From positions 458,501 to 522,500 of the forward strand of contig NC_011830.1 in the NCBI RefSeq assembly GCF_000021925.1: a stretch of 64,000 bases of DNA, given 5' to 3'. A program made the position numbers and the translations under genes. Of the stretch, positions 24,028-33,888 are shown one piece after another; position 1 is the first letter of the stretch; every line of letters starts with the position of its first letter. This DNA comes from Desulfitobacterium hafniense DCB-2 (GTDB lineage: Bacteria; Bacillota; Desulfitobacteriia; Desulfitobacteriales; Desulfitobacteriaceae). A model generated the notes under the pieces. The model saw nothing but the letters and a program-made list of their open reading frames with translations, made no database searches and was not told the origin of the DNA.

Positions 24028-24654
24028 ATGGCAAGATATACAGGCCCTGTTTGTCGTTTATGCCGCCGGGAAGGTATGAAGCTCTTCCTTAAGGGAGATC
24101 GTTGTTATACAGGCAAATGCGCGATCGATCGTCGTGCCTATGCCCCTGGTCAGCACGGCCAAAGCCGTGGCAAGAAGCCAACTGAATATGGTATTCAGTT
24201 GCGTGAAAAACAAAAAGTCCGCCGGATCTATGGCGTTCAGGAAAAACAATTCCGCAGCTACTATGATAAGGCTAACCGCCAAAAAGGGATCGTGGGTGAA
24301 AACCTGCTTCGTCTCTTGGAGCGTCGCCTTGACAATGTAGTATTCCAACTGGGATTTGCTACATCCCGTCCGGAAGCTCGTCAACTGGTGCGCCATGGTC
24401 ACTTTACCATCAATGGCCGCCGTGTTGATATTCCTTCTTTCCTCGTTCGTGTGGGGGATGTCGTTGGTGTCAAAGAAGCCAGCAAATCTTCACCACGCCT
24501 GAAGGAAATCCTGTCCTCTTTGGACCGGACTCCACCGAAATGGATGAGCTTGGATGCTAATGCTGCAACCGGAACAATCATCGCACTACCTGATCGAGAA
24601 GATATTCAATTGCCCATCCAAGAACATCTCATCGTTGAAAAATACTCCCGTTAA
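24028..24654 (+). CDS. rpsD: Ribosomal protein S4, zinc-binding type
   Basis: A 208-aa primary 16S rRNA-binding protein. The N-terminus has cysteines CRLC, then C and C further on (DRCYTGKC), the zinc-coordinating form. It has the S4 domain with [26 protein letters not shown]. In E. coli S4 represses this operon. The ATG follows AAGGAGGTG. Confidence 0.97.
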   Translation: MARYTGPVCRLCRREGMKLFLKGDRCYTGKCAIDRRAYAPGQHGQSRGKKPTEYGIQLREKQKVRRIYGVQEKQFRSYYDKANRQKGIVGENLLRLLERRLDNVVFQLGFATSRPEARQLVRHGHFTINGRRVDIPSFLVRVGDVVGVKEASKSSPRLKEILSSLDRTPPKWMSLDANAATGTIIALPDREDIQLPIQEHLIVEKYSR

Positions 24655-24717
24655 TCATAATCATGAGCTTAGGATGGCTTGTTGATATCAAGTTCCCGAG
24701 AAAGAAGGTGCATTCCG

Positions 24718-25665
24718 ATGTTAGAAATCGAGAAGCCCAAGATTGAATGTGTCGAACGTACAGACGATAATTCCTACGCTAAATTTGTCGTTGAGCCTCT
24801 CGAAAGAGGATATGGGATTACCCTGGGTAATTCCCTGAGAAGAATTCTTCTCTCCTCTCTTCCGGGGACGGCAGTCACATCCGTAAAGATCGAAGGGGTG
24901 CTCCACGAGTTTTCTACTGTACCAGGGGTTTTGGAAGATGTTACAGACATTATCCTCAACCTGAAGAGCCTTGCATTAAAAGGACATACGGATGAACCCA
25001 AAGTTCTCCGTCTGGAAGCCGAAGGAGAAGGAGTCATCAAGGCCGGCGACATCATCACCGATGCCGATATTGAGATACTCAATCCGGACTTGAAGATCGC
25101 GACTTTGGATAAGGATGGTCGTCTTTTCATGGAGATGACTGCCGAAAGAGGACGGGGCTATGTTTCGGCTGATAAGAACAAAAAGCCAGACCAAGCCATC
25201 GGAATCATTCCCATCGACTCCATCTTCGCGCCCATCTATAAGGTCAATTATACCGTTGAAGATACTCGTGTCGGAATGGTCACAGACTATGACAAGCTTA
25301 CCCTTGAAGTCTGGTCCAACGGCAGTATCACACCGGAAGAAGCGACCAGCCTGGCTGCGAAAATTCTCAGTGAGCACTTGCGTCTCTTTATCGGCCTCAC
25401 CGATAAGCTCAACAATGTTGAGATTATGGTGGAGAAAGAAGAAGAAGCGAAAGACAAAATCCTGGAGATGACGATTGAAGATCTTGACCTCTCAGTCCGC
25501 TCTTACAATTGTCTGAAACGGGCCGGCATTAACTCAGTAGAAGAACTGACCCAGAAGACGGAAGAGGATATGATCAAGGTGCGCAACCTGGGTCGTAAAT
25601 CCTTGGAAGAAGTGGAGTCTAAGTTAAAAGAGCTCGGCTTGGGGTTCCGCAAAGCCGATGACTAA
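24718..25665 (+). CDS. rpoA: RNA polymerase alpha subunit
   Basis: A 315-aa subunit: an N-terminal assembly domain ([23 protein letters not shown]) and a C-terminal DNA/activator-binding domain ([37 protein letters not shown]) joined by an acidic linker near residues 235-245. The frame reaches back to a TTG at 24679, but ATG 24718 ([13 protein letters not shown]) sits behind AGAAGGTG and matches family length. Confidence 0.98.
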   Translation: MLEIEKPKIECVERTDDNSYAKFVVEPLERGYGITLGNSLRRILLSSLPGTAVTSVKIEGVLHEFSTVPGVLEDVTDIILNLKSLALKGHTDEPKVLRLEAEGEGVIKAGDIITDADIEILNPDLKIATLDKDGRLFMEMTAERGRGYVSADKNKKPDQAIGIIPIDSIFAPIYKVNYTVEDTRVGMVTDYDKLTLEVWSNGSITPEEATSLAAKILSEHLRLFIGLTDKLNNVEIMVEKEEEAKDKILEMTIEDLDLSVRSYNCLKRAGINSVEELTQKTEEDMIKVRNLGRKSLEEVESKLKELGLGFRKADD

Positions 25666-25691
25666 TTCGGTGCAAAAGGAGGGGAACAACA

Positions 25692-26030
25692 TTGGCTTAC
25701 CGTAAATTGGGAAGAAACACAGGTCACAGAGGCTCCATGCTTCGCAACCTGGCTACCTCCCTTTTAAAACACGAGCGCATCCAAACCACAGAAGCCCGTG
25801 CCAAAGAGGTTAACGCGATTGCTGAGAAGATGATTACTCTCGGCAAGCAAGGGGATCTCGCTGCACGCAGAAACGCACTGACTTATCTGTTGGAAGAAGA
25901 TGTGGTCACCAAACTGTTTACAGAAATTGCTCCAAAGTATGCTGATCGCCAAGGTGGATATACCCGGGTCATTAAGGTCGGGCCTCGCCGCGGAGACGCT
26001 GCAGAAATGGTTCTTATTGAACTCGTCTAG
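25692..26030 (+). CDS. rplQ: Ribosomal protein L17
   Basis: A 112-aa exit-site 50S protein. It begins [20 protein letters not shown] and has the [18 protein letters not shown] end. It starts at TTG 25692 behind AAAGGAGGGG. It closes the ribosomal supercluster. The ecfA1-ecfA2-ecfT-truA genes that often follow in Firmicutes are absent here. Confidence 0.97.
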   Translation: MAYRKLGRNTGHRGSMLRNLATSLLKHERIQTTEARAKEVNAIAEKMITLGKQGDLAARRNALTYLLEEDVVTKLFTEIAPKYADRQGGYTRVIKVGPRRGDAAEMVLIELV

Positions 26031-26062
26031 TGAAACATTAGCGGGATTCTGGTCTCTGTGAG

Positions 26063-26093
26063 AAAAGCCAGGCTTTATTAAGCCTGGCTTTTT
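26063..26093 (+). terminator. Terminator of the ribosomal supercluster
   Basis: AAAAGCCAGGCT (26063-26074), loop TTATTA, AGCCTGGCTTTT (26081-26092) and one more T: a 12-bp perfect stem with a short T run, 33 bases after the rplQ stop. Confidence 0.9.
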
Positions 26094-26124
26094 GAGTTGC
26101 GTTCGATTGCTGAAACACTATTAA

Positions 26125-26138
26125 GTGATTGTAATCAC
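26125..26138 (+). promoter_or_regulatory. CRP/FNR-type palindrome before the polyferredoxin gene
   Basis: GTGATT-GT-AATCAC resembles the CRP/FNR-family site (TGTGA-N6-TCACA; the flank here is AGTGA and TCACA). A TAAAAT -10 element lies at 26161-26166, so a start near 26173 puts the palindrome centre at about -41.5, the class II activator position. Which CRP/FNR-family regulator would bind is unknown. Confidence 0.6.
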
Positions 26139-26217
26139 ACTCTGGTAGGAAATTTTTAAGTAAAATGAGATGTATGCCAAAATAATGAGTAAAGATGTGC
26201 AAGAAGGATGGACAATA

Positions 26218-27261
26218 ATGAGTATTAAAAAAGAGAAAAAAAGCAGATTGAAGCTGCTCAATCAAGACCAGGCACCTCTGGAGCGGAGGGTGGTGCAGCT
26301 TTTATTTGGGTTGATTACTTTGTTGATCGGCATTCAATTCATTCGCTTTGTTAATTCCTATGCCGATCCTAATGCCGCCTTGCTGGTTCACCGTCCGGCC
26401 GGAGTGGAAGCTTTTCTGCCCATCAGTGCCTTGGTTGCTCTGAAATCCTGGCTGTACACAGGGATATTTGATATTATTCATCCAGCGGGACTTGTCATCC
26501 TCCTCTTGGCTATGGCCCTTTCTCTTCTATTCAAACGGAGCTTCTGCTCTTGGATCTGTCCCATTGGCACCTTATCCGAGGGATTGGCTATCCTCGGCAG
26601 GAAGCTTTGGGGCAGGAATTTTGTTTTGCCCCGTTGGCTGGATTATCCTTTGCGTTCTCTGAAATATATTCTTCTCAGCTTTTTCCTTGTCTTTATCCTG
26701 ATCCTTATGGATGGCCCCAGTGCCTATGGTTTTCTGCAGACCCCTTATAATATGATCGCTGATGTTAAAATGCTGGATTTTTTTAAAAACCTTACCGTGA
26801 CGGGCATGACCGTTATTGCCGTGCTTGCTTTGCTTTCGGTAGTTATCCAGAACTTCTGGTGCAGATATCTTTGTCCCTATGGTGCGCTGATGAGCCTGCT
26901 CAGCATCTTCAGCCCCTGGAAGATCCGTAGAAATGGGGATACATGCATCTCCTGCCAAAAATGTACGGCTGTTTGCCCTAATCAGCTCAAAGTAGCTGAA
27001 GCAAAAGCTATTTGGTCGCCGGAGTGCTCCGGGTGTCTGAACTGTATTAAAAGTTGTCCGGTCAAAGGAACCTTAGAATTCAGTTTACCTTCATCCGGTG
27101 GGAAAGAGCTGGCCTTCGACCCTAAAAGGACGGCTATTGCCCTTATCCTGGTCTGGTTTATGGTGGTTGGGTTGGCAAAGTTCACGGGACATTGGGAAAC
27201 CAGTATTCCCCCGGAAATGTATAGAGTTCTTATTCCTCAAGCGGAGCAGCTTAACCATTAG
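26218..27261 (+). CDS. Membrane polyferredoxin, NapH/NosR/CcoG-like
   Basis: A 347-aa membrane protein with about five or six transmembrane segments. It has two CxxxCP motifs next to membrane helices (Cys110/Cys114 in CSWICP, Cys215/Cys219 in CRYLCP). Two 4Fe-4S ferredoxin motifs follow: Cys243-246-249-253 and Cys270-273-276-280. This is the layout of the NapH, NosR C-terminal and CcoG/RdxA group, which pass electrons between the quinone pool and exported or membrane enzymes, or help metal-centre assembly. The ATG at 26218 follows AAGGATGG. The frame extends to 26170, overlapping the presumed transcription start. It stands alone between two terminators, so its partner enzyme is not evident. 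Confidence 0.8.
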   Translation: MSIKKEKKSRLKLLNQDQAPLERRVVQLLFGLITLLIGIQFIRFVNSYADPNAALLVHRPAGVEAFLPISALVALKSWLYTGIFDIIHPAGLVILLLAMALSLLFKRSFCSWICPIGTLSEGLAILGRKLWGRNFVLPRWLDYPLRSLKYILLSFFLVFILILMDGPSAYGFLQTPYNMIADVKMLDFFKNLTVTGMTVIAVLALLSVVIQNFWCRYLCPYGALMSLLSIFSPWKIRRNGDTCISCQKCTAVCPNQLKVAEAKAIWSPECSGCLNCIKSCPVKGTLEFSLPSSGGKELAFDPKRTAIALILVWFMVVGLAKFTGHWETSIPPEMYRVLIPQAEQLNH

Positions 27262-27300
27262 GAGAAACAAATTGCTCATTCTGTTCAGGTTATTTTGCCG

Positions 27301-27334
27301 ATCTCCCGCAAAGCTCACCTTTGCGGGAGATTTT
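27301..27334 (+). terminator. Terminator after the polyferredoxin gene
   Basis: ATCTCCCGCAAAG (27301-27313), loop CTCAC, CTTTGCGGGAGAT (27319-27331) and TTT: a 13-bp perfect stem. Confidence 0.9.
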
Positions 27335-27585
27335 CCATGTCCAGCATAACCCGGTCAGCTGATTTTGCTCTTAGGAGAATTTAAATCCCATCAAGAAGCA
27401 CTGATAACTCATGAGATCTGCACCTATTTTTTCAAATATTTAAGAAATGCCATATCTTAACTGAATATTCCTTAGATCTACCTAAAAGTTTTATAATCTA
27501 GAAAAGATTTAGATTATTGACAGAATCCTATTGAGTGATAGAATAAAATAAGGTTAACTAATATATAACAAAGGGGAGAAGAAAG
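27335..27585. other. Gap before the peptide-type ABC operon
   Basis: The whole non-coding stretch runs 27262-27585 and also holds the terminator at 27301. The rest is A+T rich and contains the TTGACA/TAGAAT promoter at 27517. No small ORF with a ribosome binding site was seen. Confidence 0.6.
27517..27544 (+). promoter_or_regulatory. SigA-type promoter of the ABC importer operon
   Basis: TTGACA (27517-27522), 16-bp spacer, TAGAAT (27539-27544). The A/T-rich stretch just upstream could act as an UP element. The leader to the TTG start is about 35 bases. Confidence 0.75.
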
Positions 27586-29166
27586 TTGAAAAAAGGAAAA
27601 CGGTTTATTGCCCTTGCCTTGATGGTGCTTTTAGTCGGCATTTCCATCACCGGTTGCGGTGGAGGCAGCACAAGCACAGGGAGTCCTGACTCAGGAGAAA
27701 AAGTGGACAAAGCAAAAGAAACATTAATCTATGCTCAGGGTGCCGAGCCCAGAGGACTGGACCCAGCCCTTGTCGATGATGGAGAATCGGCAAAGGTCAT
27801 GATCAATATTTATGAAGGCCTTCTGCAGTACAATAAGGATTCAACAAAGGTTGAACCTTCTTTGGCTAAAAAGTGGGATGTAAGTGAAGATGGCCTTACT
27901 TACACTTTCTACCTTCAAGAGGGCGTCAAGTTCCATGACGGAACAGACTTCAATGCCGAAGCGGCGAAGTTCAATATCGACCGTCAAATTCCGCCTCAGG
28001 CCACTCCTGATATGGCCTATGGTTCCTTTGTTTATGGATCGGTAAAAAGCGTAGAAGTTGTGGATAACTACACAGTTAAAATTAATTTAACAGATCCCAG
28101 TACTCCTTTCCTCAATAACCTGGCTATGGTTATGAGTGCTCCTATGGTCAGTCCTAAGGCCTTACAGGACAACAATAACAACGTGAACCAAACTCCTGTA
28201 GGCACCGGTCCCTACAAATTTGTCAGCTGGGCTAAGGATGAAAACATCGTTCTGGTTCGCAATGATGAATACTGGGGCGAAAAAGCATTGACCAAGAATG
28301 TCATTTTCAAATTCATCAAAGATAACTCAGCCCGTGTGGTTGCCTTAAATAATGGCGAAGCCGATATGATCGATGGCATCGATGCTACAGTGGTTGATCA
28401 AATCACCGGTGCAGGGAATAAAGTCTTCCAGGCTCCCGGCATGAATATCAACTACATGGCTTATAACACTTCAAAAGCACCTTTTAATGATGCTAAAGCC
28501 CGCAAAGCCGTTTCTCAAGCTATTAATGTTCCGGAATTAGTTGACAGTCTCTACCAAGGCTATTCCGAGACGGCAACCTCCATTCTGCCGACCTTTATGG
28601 AAGGGTATGACAAGAGCATCACTCAAGCTGCCTATGATCCTGCGGCATCTGCGGAAGCCCTCAAGGCTGCCGGCATAACAAATGTTCATATCATCACCTA
28701 TACCAACCCCAGACCTTACAATGCCGCTACCGGTCAGGCCTTGGCTGAAGCAATTCAAGGTTACCTTTCTAAAGTTGGTGTAACTGCCACCATCGACTCC
28801 TTTGACTGGACCACCTATAAAGAGAAAATTAAGGCAGGAGATTATGATATTTGCTTCTACGGTTGGATCGGCGATAACGGAGATCCGGACAACTTTATGT
28901 ATCTGCTGGCCCATGAAGATCCGACTATGAACGTAGCCCGCTATGCTAACCCTGAATTTAACAACCTGATTAAAGAAGGTATTAAAGCTCCTGCAGGCCC
29001 AGAGCGCAATAAGATTTATACTGAACTGGAAAAGATCGCAGCTGCCGACGCAGCATGGCTCCCCATTTCCCATGCTCAGACCCTTGCTGCATACAGACCG
29101 AATGTTCAAAACTTCTTATATCATGTAACCGGTGTTACTCCATTTGCCGGAGTATCCAAACAATAG
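27586..29166 (+). CDS. Peptide/nickel-type ABC transporter substrate-binding lipoprotein
   Basis: A 526-aa family 5 solute-binding protein (OppA/DppA/NikA group). It has a lipoprotein signal peptide with lipobox ITGC (Cys24) and a glycine/serine-rich linker. The mature part has YEGLLQYNKDSTKVEPSLAKKWDVSEDGLTY-like family sequence. The start is TTG 27586, 8 bases after GGGGAG. It captures the substrate outside the membrane for the two permeases and two ATPases that follow. Substrate is not readable from sequence; oligopeptides or dipeptides are most likely, nickel possible. A hairpin at 29180 separates it from the permeases, which would make it the most abundant product. Confidence 0.88.
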   Translation: MKKGKRFIALALMVLLVGISITGCGGGSTSTGSPDSGEKVDKAKETLIYAQGAEPRGLDPALVDDGESAKVMINIYEGLLQYNKDSTKVEPSLAKKWDVSEDGLTYTFYLQEGVKFHDGTDFNAEAAKFNIDRQIPPQATPDMAYGSFVYGSVKSVEVVDNYTVKINLTDPSTPFLNNLAMVMSAPMVSPKALQDNNNNVNQTPVGTGPYKFVSWAKDENIVLVRNDEYWGEKALTKNVIFKFIKDNSARVVALNNGEADMIDGIDATVVDQITGAGNKVFQAPGMNINYMAYNTSKAPFNDAKARKAVSQAINVPELVDSLYQGYSETATSILPTFMEGYDKSITQAAYDPAASAEALKAAGITNVHIITYTNPRPYNAATGQALAEAIQGYLSKVGVTATIDSFDWTTYKEKIKAGDYDICFYGWIGDNGDPDNFMYLLAHEDPTMNVARYANPEFNNLIKEGIKAPAGPERNKIYTELEKIAAADAAWLPISHAQTLAAYRPNVQNFLYHVTGVTPFAGVSKQ

Positions 29167-29179
29167 CAAGCGCAGGCTG

Positions 29180-29220
29180 CCGAGAACCGGTATCTTTACC
29201 GGTTCCCGGTTTTGCTTTTT
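29180..29220 (+). terminator. Terminator or attenuator after the binding-protein gene
   Basis: CCG-A-GAACCGGTA (29180-29192), loop TCTT, TACCGGTTC-C-CGG (29197-29209), then TTTTGCTTTTT. Its place inside the transporter operon fits partial termination that keeps the permease and ATPase level below the binding protein. Confidence 0.8.
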
Positions 29221-29326
29221 CACACTGAACTAATCCCCCCGGTGTTTTTAAGCAAAGCCGGATTTTTTTCACGAGGCTTGCCGCCCGCCAAGTTTTCTTT
29301 ATCTTTAGAGCCGAAGGGTGTTGGAG

Positions 29327-30334
29327 ATGCTAAAATATATCATTAAACGAATCTTAATGTTAATTCCAGTATTGATAGGTGTATCCATTATTGTGTTCCT
29401 GATCATGCGTGTTTTTTCACCCGATCCTGCGCCCATTGTCCTCGGGCAGCATGCGACTCAGGAGACAGTGGATGTTTGGAGGCAGGCCAACGGCTTAAAC
29501 GACCCCATTCCCCTTCAATATCTTCATTTTATTACAGGTGCTCTGCAAGGCAACTTTGGAACATCCTATTATACTAAGGCACCGGTCATTGAGGAAATTA
29601 TGTCCCGTTTTCCGGCCACTATTGAATTGGCCTTGTTCGCTATTATTATTGCTTCTGTATTCGGAATCATTATTGGTATTATTTCCGCGGTGAAAAAGAA
29701 CTCCTTGTTTGATAATGCAGGTATGTTCCTGGCCCTGGTGGGAGTATCCATGCCCATCTTTTGGCTGGGAATCCTGCTGATTATTCTTTTCTCCGGGACT
29801 CTCCATTGGCTTCCCTCCAGCGGCAGGATCGATCCGTTGCTGAGGCCCATGAGTGTTACTGGATTTTATCTTATTGACAGTCTGATTGCCGGAGACCTAG
29901 AAGCCTTTGCCGATGCTTTCCAGCATTTGATCTTACCGGGTACGGCCCTTGCTATGTACTCCATGGCCATCATTACCCGGATGACCCGCTCCAGCATGCT
30001 GGAGACCCTGCAGCAGGATTATATCCGCACCGCAAGGGCGAAGGGAGTATCTGAGGGGAAGGTCATACGCAAGCATGCCTTCCGCAATGGTCTGATACCT
30101 ATCGTCACGGTTATTGGTCTCCAATTGGGGAGTCTGCTCGGCGGAGCAGTGCTGACAGAAACCGTCTTCTCCTGGCCGGGCATCGGTTCCTATACCGTAG
30201 CCTGTATCCTTAAGTCTGATTTTCCGGTGGTGCAGGGAGTTGTACTGCTGATTGCCACGGTTTTTGTACTGATGAATTTGCTGGTCGACGTGATCTATGC
30301 CTTTTTAGATCCACGTATTAAATATTCCAAGTAG
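29327..30334 (+). CDS. ABC transporter permease (OppB/DppB type)
   Basis: A 335-aa inner-membrane permease with about six transmembrane segments. It begins with the typical IIKRILMLIPVLIGVSIIVFLIMR and has the EAA loop (ARAKGVSEGKVIRKHAFRNGLIPIVT) that docks on the ATPase. The frame opens at GTG 29318, but GAAGGGTG lies there and ATG 29327 has the right spacing. It pairs with the next permease. Confidence 0.9.
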   Translation: MLKYIIKRILMLIPVLIGVSIIVFLIMRVFSPDPAPIVLGQHATQETVDVWRQANGLNDPIPLQYLHFITGALQGNFGTSYYTKAPVIEEIMSRFPATIELALFAIIIASVFGIIIGIISAVKKNSLFDNAGMFLALVGVSMPIFWLGILLIILFSGTLHWLPSSGRIDPLLRPMSVTGFYLIDSLIAGDLEAFADAFQHLILPGTALAMYSMAIITRMTRSSMLETLQQDYIRTARAKGVSEGKVIRKHAFRNGLIPIVTVIGLQLGSLLGGAVLTETVFSWPGIGSYTVACILKSDFPVVQGVVLLIATVFVLMNLLVDVIYAFLDPRIKYSK

Positions 30335-30346
30335 GAGGTAGCTTGT

Positions 30347-31276
30347 ATGAAGAACACGAATGTTTCAAGCTCAGATAACACTCTGCAGGCTGCTGAATAC
30401 GTGGAAAAACCGGAGTCGCAGCTGAAGGAAATGTGGGATACACTCAAACAGAATAAGGCCGCAGTGGTCGGCTTATGTATCATCATCATGCTGGTTCTTA
30501 TTTCTCTCGTGGTCTGGGTGAGCAACCTCCTGGGCATCCAGGTTTTGCCCTATGACCCCAACTATTCCGATATGTCCAAAAGCTTTACTCATCCTAATGC
30601 CGAGCATTGGTTTGGCACCGACCAGTTGGGCAGAGACATGTTCAGCAGAGTCATGGATGGAACGAAGATTTCTCTCTTTGTCGGAATTGCGGCAGTTTCC
30701 ATCTCACTTACTGTCGGTGTTGTTCTGGGAGCCATCGCCGGCTATCGCGGCGGCCGAACAGATACGATCATCATGAGATTCATGGATATGATCCTGGCCA
30801 TCCCCTCCATCTTGTTGGCCATTGCTTTCATGGCTGCTCTGGGCAAGGGCCTGGATAAAGCGGTCATAGCCATTGGCTTGGTGTCCATTCCGGAGTATGC
30901 CCGCATCGTCCGGGGCAGTATTCTCTCGATCAAAGAAAGTGACTATGTGCAGGCGGCCAAGGTGATTGGCAACAGGGACAGCCGGATCATCTTTAAACAT
31001 ATCCTGCCCAATATCGTATCCCTGATCGTTGTGCGGGCCACCTTGGGAATTTCCACAGCTGTGCTGGATACCGCGGCTCTTGGCTTTTTAGGACTGGGTG
31101 TCCAACCGCCCTTTGCTGAATGGGGAGATATGTTAGGAAGGGCCAGAGGTTTCATTTTTACCGCACCCTATACCTTGATTTTCCCGGGCATTGCCATCAC
31201 GATTACGGTTTTGGCCTTTAATTTACTGGGTGACGGGCTTCGTGATGCTCTTGATCCAAAATCCAGAATAAAATAG
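30347..31276 (+). CDS. ABC transporter permease (OppC/DppC type)
   Basis: A 309-aa permease. It has the N-terminal OppC_N segment (LKQNKAAVVGLCIIIMLVLISL), then the HWFGTDQLGRDMFSRVMDGTKISL family motif. The EAA loop is QAAKVIGNRDSRIIFKHILPNI. The ATG follows AGGAGGT. It forms the heterodimeric channel with the gene before it. Confidence 0.92.
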   Translation: MKNTNVSSSDNTLQAAEYVEKPESQLKEMWDTLKQNKAAVVGLCIIIMLVLISLVVWVSNLLGIQVLPYDPNYSDMSKSFTHPNAEHWFGTDQLGRDMFSRVMDGTKISLFVGIAAVSISLTVGVVLGAIAGYRGGRTDTIIMRFMDMILAIPSILLAIAFMAALGKGLDKAVIAIGLVSIPEYARIVRGSILSIKESDYVQAAKVIGNRDSRIIFKHILPNIVSLIVVRATLGISTAVLDTAALGFLGLGVQPPFAEWGDMLGRARGFIFTAPYTLIFPGIAITITVLAFNLLGDGLRDALDPKSRIK

Positions 31277-31280
31277 GGGT

Positions 31281-32288
31281 ATGAGTACAATGTTATTGGA
31301 AGTAAAAAATTTAAAAACGGAATTTAAACTGAAGCGCGGTACGGTGAGAGCCGTTGACGACATCAGTTTTTCTGTAGATAAAGGTGAAATTCTGGCTATT
31401 GTGGGGGAATCGGGCTCCGGTAAAAGCGTGACCTCCCTGTCCATTATGGGGCTTTTACAGAACCCCGGCAAAATTGCCGGCGGCGATATTCTGTTTGATT
31501 CCCAAAACCTGACCCGGATGAACAAGAAGGAGCTTCAGGATATTCGGGGCAACAAAATCTCTATGATCTTTCAGGAACCCATGACTTCTTTGAATCCAGT
31601 CCAAAGGATTAAGGATCAGATTATGGAAAGCCTGATGATCCATAAAAAGATCAACAAAAAAGAGGCTCTGGCCAGAACCATAGAGTTGCTGGACATGGTA
31701 GGTATACCTTCGGCGGCTCAACGGGCTGATGATTATCCCCACCAAATGAGCGGGGGAATGCGTCAGAGAGTCATGATCGCCATGGCCTTGTCCTGTGAGC
31801 CCCAGCTGTTGATCGCCGACGAACCGACCACAGCTCTTGATGTCACTATTCAGGCTCAGATTCTCGATCTGCTTTATCATATGCGGGAAAAATTTAATAT
31901 GGCGGTTTTGCTGATCACCCATGACCTGGGTGTTGTTTCAGAAGCGGCAGACCGGGTCATCGTCATGTATTGCGGAAAAATCGTGGAAGAGGCTGATGTG
32001 AAGACTTTATTTAAAAATCCTCTCCATCCCTATACGGTGGGGCTGCTCAACTCCATCCCCCAGATCGATGATGACAGCGATGAACGTTTGTATATGATCA
32101 AGGGCATGGTGCCTAATCCCTTAAATATGCCGCCCGGATGCTCTTTTTCTGATCGCTGTGACCGCTCCATGGAGCGCTGCACCAGGGAAACCCCGGAACT
32201 TCTGGAGATCGACGGGCACAAAGTGCGCTGCTTTTTATACGAAGAAGCTCAGGAAGAAGCTGAGGAAGGGGGATTGGCTGCCCAATGA
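31281..32288 (+). CDS. ABC transporter ATPase (OppD/DppD type)
   Basis: A 335-aa ATPase: Walker A GESGSGKS (42-49), signature SGGMRQR, Walker B LLIADEPT, and the C-terminal oligopeptide-transporter extension with the [10 protein letters not shown] cysteine cluster. Its end overlaps the next gene by 4 bases (ATGA), which couples the two ATPases. Confidence 0.93.
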   Translation: MSTMLLEVKNLKTEFKLKRGTVRAVDDISFSVDKGEILAIVGESGSGKSVTSLSIMGLLQNPGKIAGGDILFDSQNLTRMNKKELQDIRGNKISMIFQEPMTSLNPVQRIKDQIMESLMIHKKINKKEALARTIELLDMVGIPSAAQRADDYPHQMSGGMRQRVMIAMALSCEPQLLIADEPTTALDVTIQAQILDLLYHMREKFNMAVLLITHDLGVVSEAADRVIVMYCGKIVEEADVKTLFKNPLHPYTVGLLNSIPQIDDDSDERLYMIKGMVPNPLNMPPGCSFSDRCDRSMERCTRETPELLEIDGHKVRCFLYEEAQEEAEEGGLAAQ

Positions 32289-33250
32289 GCGTTTTAATGG
32301 AAATTCAAAATCTCTCCAAACACTTTTCTGTAGAAAGCAACTTTTTCGGCAAATCCAGCAGTTTGCTGAAGGCAGTGGACGATGTCTCGTTTACCATTCA
32401 TAAAGGAGAGGCTTTTGGTCTGGTGGGAGAATCCGGTTGCGGAAAAACCACTCTGGGTAAAATTATTGTTAATCTCTACAGCCCCACAAAGGGCAGTATG
32501 ATTTTTGAGGGCAAGGATCTTACCAAGCTTAAGGAAAATCAGCGCCGGGCCTATTGCAAGGATATGCAGATGATTTTCCAGGATCCTTACGCTTCCTTAA
32601 ATCCCCGGATGACCGTAGGGGATATCATTGCTGAGCCGATTGTGATCAATAAGTTATTGCCGGCCAACAAGGTGGAGGAACGTGTCACTTACCTTTTGAA
32701 CTGTGTCGGTCTGGCCCAGCATCAAAGAAACCGCTACCCTCACGAATTTTCCGGAGGCCAGCGCCAGCGGGTAGGGATTGCCCGGGCTTTGGCTGTAGAA
32801 CCCAAGCTCATTGTCTGTGATGAGCCGGTTTCGGCCTTGGATGTGTCCATTCAAGCCCAGGTCCTTAATCTTTTGGCTGATCTGAAGGATGAATTCGGGC
32901 TGACCTATCTCTTCATTGCCCATGGTTTGAATGTAGTGAAGCATATCAGCGACCGGGTAGGTGTCATGTATCTGGGGAAACTGGTGGAAATAGCCCCTAA
33001 AAAGGAGCTGTATGCCAATCCTTTGCATCCTTATACCCAGGCTTTGCTTTCCGCTATACCGATCATTGATCCGGAGAAGAAAAAGCGGCGGATTATTTTG
33101 GAAGGGGATGTGCCCAGCCCCATTAACCCCCCTGCCGGCTGCCGCTTCTGTTCCCGCTGTTTTAAGGAAATGCCTGTCTGTAAAGAAACAGCACCGGAGC
33201 TGAAAGAGATTTCTCCGGGGCATTGGGTGGCCTGCCATCTTTTTGATTAG
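32285..33250 (+). CDS. ABC transporter ATPase (OppF/DppF type)
   Basis: A 321-aa ATPase, partner of the preceding one. Walker A is GESGCGKT (48-55), signature SGGQRQR, Walker [13 protein letters not shown], and it ends with the cysteine-containing C-terminal extension ([11 protein letters not shown]). The switch histidine is present, but the next residue is Gly (IAHGL) where the family has Asp (ISHDL). It is the last gene of the five-gene importer. Confidence 0.93.
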   Translation: MSVLMEIQNLSKHFSVESNFFGKSSSLLKAVDDVSFTIHKGEAFGLVGESGCGKTTLGKIIVNLYSPTKGSMIFEGKDLTKLKENQRRAYCKDMQMIFQDPYASLNPRMTVGDIIAEPIVINKLLPANKVEERVTYLLNCVGLAQHQRNRYPHEFSGGQRQRVGIARALAVEPKLIVCDEPVSALDVSIQAQVLNLLADLKDEFGLTYLFIAHGLNVVKHISDRVGVMYLGKLVEIAPKKELYANPLHPYTQALLSAIPIIDPEKKKRRIILEGDVPSPINPPAGCRFCSRCFKEMPVCKETAPELKEISPGHWVACHLFD

Positions 33251-33267
33251 GAAGGCTTATCGAAAAT

Positions 33268-33327
33268 CAATAAAGAAAGATGACCTTAGCCTGCATTATT
33301 GTAAGATAAGGTCATCTTTCTTTATTG
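33268..33327. terminator. Bidirectional terminator between convergent operons
   Basis: A 21-bp perfect inverted repeat (33268-33288 with 33307-33327; core AAAGATGACCTTA / TAAGGTCATCTTT) around an 18-base loop. The ends are A-rich and T-rich, so it can stop transcription from both sides. The right arm overlaps the stop codon of the - strand gene. Confidence 0.88.
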
Positions 33328-33870
33328 TGGAATATCATATGATCGGCGCATCTGCATGACAATAAAGGTTCCCATGCCCAGGTCGATAAGAATATCACCC
33401 AGACTAAAGAGCTGCTTTCCCAAAACCGGGATATTTATAAACAAGATATCCGCCAGTATTTTTAAACGGGTCGAATCCGTAAGGATGCCATGGGTGCCTG
33501 TTCCAGCTTGGAGAAGTTGTCGGCTTGCTTCAGGGAGATAAGCAGGGTCAACCGGCATTAGTCCCCCATTAAGAACAATGACCACCCCATTTAGGGCAAT
33601 TCCCAGAGCAACCAGAGAAAAGCTTCTATAGGCTCGATTTTTCAAGGTAAAGCCCATCAGCAATAAATAAGATAGTGAGTGAGAAAAAGGTATAACCCAG
33701 TAATTTGCCCACTCCAGATGGAGTTTTACTGACCAAAAGGCAAAAAGTTGCAAAAGAGCTCCTAAAAATAAGAGCTCCAGTCCTTTAAGGTTTATTTCAA
33801 ACAAAGAATTAAGCTTTCCTCCAACTAAAAAGCCGATCAGGATAGCCAAAATAATGGATTCAAGCAGCAT
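33322..33870 (-). CDS. DUF5317-like membrane protein
   Basis: A 182-aa hydrophobic protein with four to five predicted transmembrane segments. It contains LNGGLMPVDPAYLP, a motif I associate with DUF5317 proteins of Firmicutes. Function is unknown. It follows the HD-GYP gene by 18 bases on the same strand and so probably shares its transcript. The ATG has GGGGGAGATGAG upstream. Assignment to the family is from memory. Confidence 0.65.
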   Translation of the reverse strand: MLLESIILAILIGFLVGGKLNSLFEINLKGLELLFLGALLQLFAFWSVKLHLEWANYWVIPFSHSLSYLLLMGFTLKNRAYRSFSLVALGIALNGVVIVLNGGLMPVDPAYLPEASRQLLQAGTGTHGILTDSTRLKILADILFINIPVLGKQLFSLGDILIDLGMGTFIVMQMRRSYDIPQ

Positions 33871-33888
33871 CTCATCTCCCCCTAACCC

